Shown here in pieces: positions 62,415 to 64,000 of a DNA stretch of 64,000 nucleotides. Source of the stretch: JALZAI01 sp038212215 (lineage in GTDB: Bacteria > Actinomycetota > Actinomycetes > Mycobacteriales > Jatrophihabitantaceae); the NCBI GenBank assembly GCA_038212215.1, contig JBBQUT010000021.1, positions 1-64,000 of the forward strand. The letters run 5' to 3'. Each line of letters begins with the position of its first letter. Position 1 is the stretch's first letter. The position numbers were made by a program, and so were the translations under genes. The notes beneath the pieces were generated by a model, which saw only the letters and a list, made by a program, of their open reading frames with translations, was not told where the DNA came from and searched no databases.

Positions 62415-64000
62415 CTAGATCGACGGCGCGGGGGCGCCCTCAGAGCTGCTGAGGGCGGTGAGGATGTCGCGGTGGCGGATCCATCCGATGACGGTGCCGG
62501 TGTCGCCGATGACGGGGACGGCACCAGCTCCGTGGTCAAGTCGGTCGAGTGCGGCACCGAGGTGTGAGTCCGCGGTGACGGGGTCGGCTTTCTCGACGAG
62601 GGCGCGGACGGGTGCGGTGTCGTCGGCGGCGAGAGCGTTCATGACGTCGTGGGAAGCGAGGGTCCCGAGATAGGTGCCGTCGTGGTCGACGACAGGGAGG
62701 TGGCTGCTCTGGGTGCAGCCGAATTTGGCAGCCGCGTCGCGCAGGTCGAGGTCGGCGGACACCGGTTCGGGTGGCGTGACCATGTAGGCGGCGACGGCTT
62801 GCCGTCGCAGGGTGGCGTGAGCGGGTTCGTCGATGTCGATGCCGCGGCGGAGGAGTTTGCGGGTGTAGACGGTGTCGTGGGACACGAGGTGGCTGATGCC
62901 GGCGGCAAGCACGATGGCGAGCATGAGCGGCAGGATGATCGAGTACTCGCCGGTGAGTTCGAAGAGGATGACGACCGCGGTGATCGGGGCGCGGGCGGCT
63001 CCGGCGAAGACGGCGCCCATGCCGATCAGGGCGTAGGCGCCGACCGAGCCGCCGCTGTCCGGCGCGATCGAGTGCACGATGTCGCCGAAGGCGGCGCCGG
63101 CCATGGCGCCGCAGAACAGGCTGGGCGCGAAGACGCCGCCGGATCCGCCGATGCCGATGGTCAGGCTGCAGGCGACGAGCTTGCCGATGAGAAGGGCAAT
63201 CAGGAACGCGACGCCGTAGCCGCCCACGACGGCCTTGCCGAGGACGGGGTAGCCGACGCCGTACATCTGCGGCAGCACGAGTAGAAGAACGCCGAGCAGC
63301 AGGCCGCCGACCGCGGGCCGCGCCCATTCGGGGCCGCGCCAGGCCCAGTCGCAGGCGTCCTCGATGGCGTAGAGGAGGCGGGAGAACGCGACTCCCACAA
63401 GGCCGGCGATTAGCCCGAGTAGCGCGAACAGCGGGTACTGGACGAGGTGGTCGATGTGAAACGTTGGCAGCGACAAGAACGGGTCGTTGCCGAGGATGCC
63501 GCGGCCGATGACGCTCGCGGTGACCGAGGACAGCACGACCATCCCGAACGATTCAGTCTCGAACCTGCGCAGGATGATCTCCATCGCGAAGAACACGCCG
63601 GCCAGCGGTGCGTTGAAGGTCGCGGCGATGCCACCCGCGGCGCCGCAGGCGACCAGGAGTTTGATGCGCTGCTCGTCAAGTCGGAACGCCTGGGCCAGGC
63701 TCGAACCGAGAGCCGACCCGATCTGCACGATGGGTCCCTCGCGCCCGACCGACCCGCCGCCGGCGATGCACAGAGCGGACGCGATGGCCTTGACGACGGC
63801 CACTTGCGGCCGGATACGACCGCCGTGGCGCGCGACCGCGACCATCACCTCGGGCACGCCGTGGCCCCGCGCCTCACGGGCGAAGCGGTAGACCAGCGGC
63901 CCGTAAAGCAGTCCGGCCAGCACGGGCGCCACCAGGACGAACCAACGCCCGAGCCACGGGAAGTCCGGGTTGGCCGCGTGCCCCTGGCCGGCGTAGTCGG
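62415..64000 (-). CDS. ClC-family chloride channel/antiporter with CBS domains (5' end outside window)
   Basis: At least 528 aa; the frame stays open to base 64000 and the residues before GTG 63932 (NPDFPWLGRWFVLVAPVLAG) fit the family, so the start lies beyond the window. It moves chloride, usually against protons. SVGREGPIVQIGS carries the gating Glu, GSGGVFAPSLF the second anion-site loop. About ten membrane helices are visible. The last 120 residues form a CBS pair (VTPPEPVSADLDLRDAAAKF and VEKADPVTADSHLGAALDRL). It is probably host DNA right of the islands. Confidence 0.95.
   Translation of the reverse strand, partial: DYAGQGHAANPDFPWLGRWFVLVAPVLAGLLYGPLVYRFAREARGHGVPEVMVAVARHGGRIRPQVAVVKAIASALCIAGGGSVGREGPIVQIGSALGSSLAQAFRLDEQRIKLLVACGAAGGIAATFNAPLAGVFFAMEIILRRFETESFGMVVLSSVTASVIGRGILGNDPFLSLPTFHIDHLVQYPLFALLGLIAGLVGVAFSRLLYAIEDACDWAWRGPEWARPAVGGLLLGVLLLVLPQMYGVGYPVLGKAVVGGYGVAFLIALLIGKLVACSLTIGIGGSGGVFAPSLFCGAMAGAAFGDIVHSIAPDSGGSVGAYALIGMGAVFAGAARAPITAVVILFELTGEYSIILPLMLAIVLAAGISHLVSHDTVYTRKLLRRGIDIDEPAHATLRRQAVAAYMVTPPEPVSADLDLRDAAAKFGCTQSSHLPVVDHDGTYLGTLASHDVMNALAADDTAPVRALVEKADPVTADSHLGAALDRLDHGAGAVPVIGDTGTVIGWIRHRDILTALSSSEGAPAPSI

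Overview
The window is a piece of a high-GC actinomycete chromosome. Evidence: rpsA followed by coaE, GTG starts, ATGA/GTGA overlaps between neighbouring genes, an actinobacterial xylose isomerase and a paralogue of the proteasomal ATPase Mpa/ARC. Core genes lie only at the edges: rpsA (5' end cut off), coaE and tRNA-Gly, tRNA-Cys and tRNA-Val on the left, and a ClC chloride channel (5' end cut off) on the right.

Almost everything between (about 2.3-62.1 kb) looks like a tandem pile-up of integrative elements at the tRNA-Val gene. The 3' part of that tRNA, from anticodon loop to 3' end, recurs in the same orientation at 17963, 26786, 48341, 48923 and 62029. These repeats divide the region into five segments. 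A and C share diverged left ends and right ends (the latter with a HigB/HigA-type module or its remnant), so they are relatives. B is a compact phage-like element. D is a 0.5-kb stub. E is a metabolic island.

Segment A (2.3-18.0 kb): a recombinase cassette (two tyrosine recombinases, a small HTH protein and an 809-aa protein with about eight zinc ribbons and a degenerate recombinase-like end), decayed recombinase and IS110 remnants, then a three-gene locus: an Mpa/ARC-like AAA+ ATPase with altered Walker B, divergent from a serine alpha/beta hydrolase that overlaps a caspase-NTPase-WD40 protein. I regard this as a candidate undescribed conflict or cell-suicide system. A frameshifted HigB-like toxin with an intact antitoxin closes the segment.

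Segment B (18.0-26.8 kb): integrase, excisionase, ParB-like protein, small Cys-rich proteins, primase-polymerase/ATPase, an HK97 major capsid protein and a GIY-YIG nuclease, with no terminase, portal or tail. This resembles a capsid-carrying phage satellite. Segment C (26.8-48.4 kb): an encapsulin-like HK97-fold shell protein directly before a 3228-aa Tc toxin A subunit, convergent with a 2495-aa TcB-TcC fusion whose variable C-terminus is followed by a GTGA-overlapping small gene that looks like an immunity gene. Segment E (48.9-62.1 kb): xylose/xyloside uptake and use (xylA, ABC transporter without ATPase, LacI regulator, GH3 glycosidase), an IS transposase, an alpha/beta hydrolase and vapBC.
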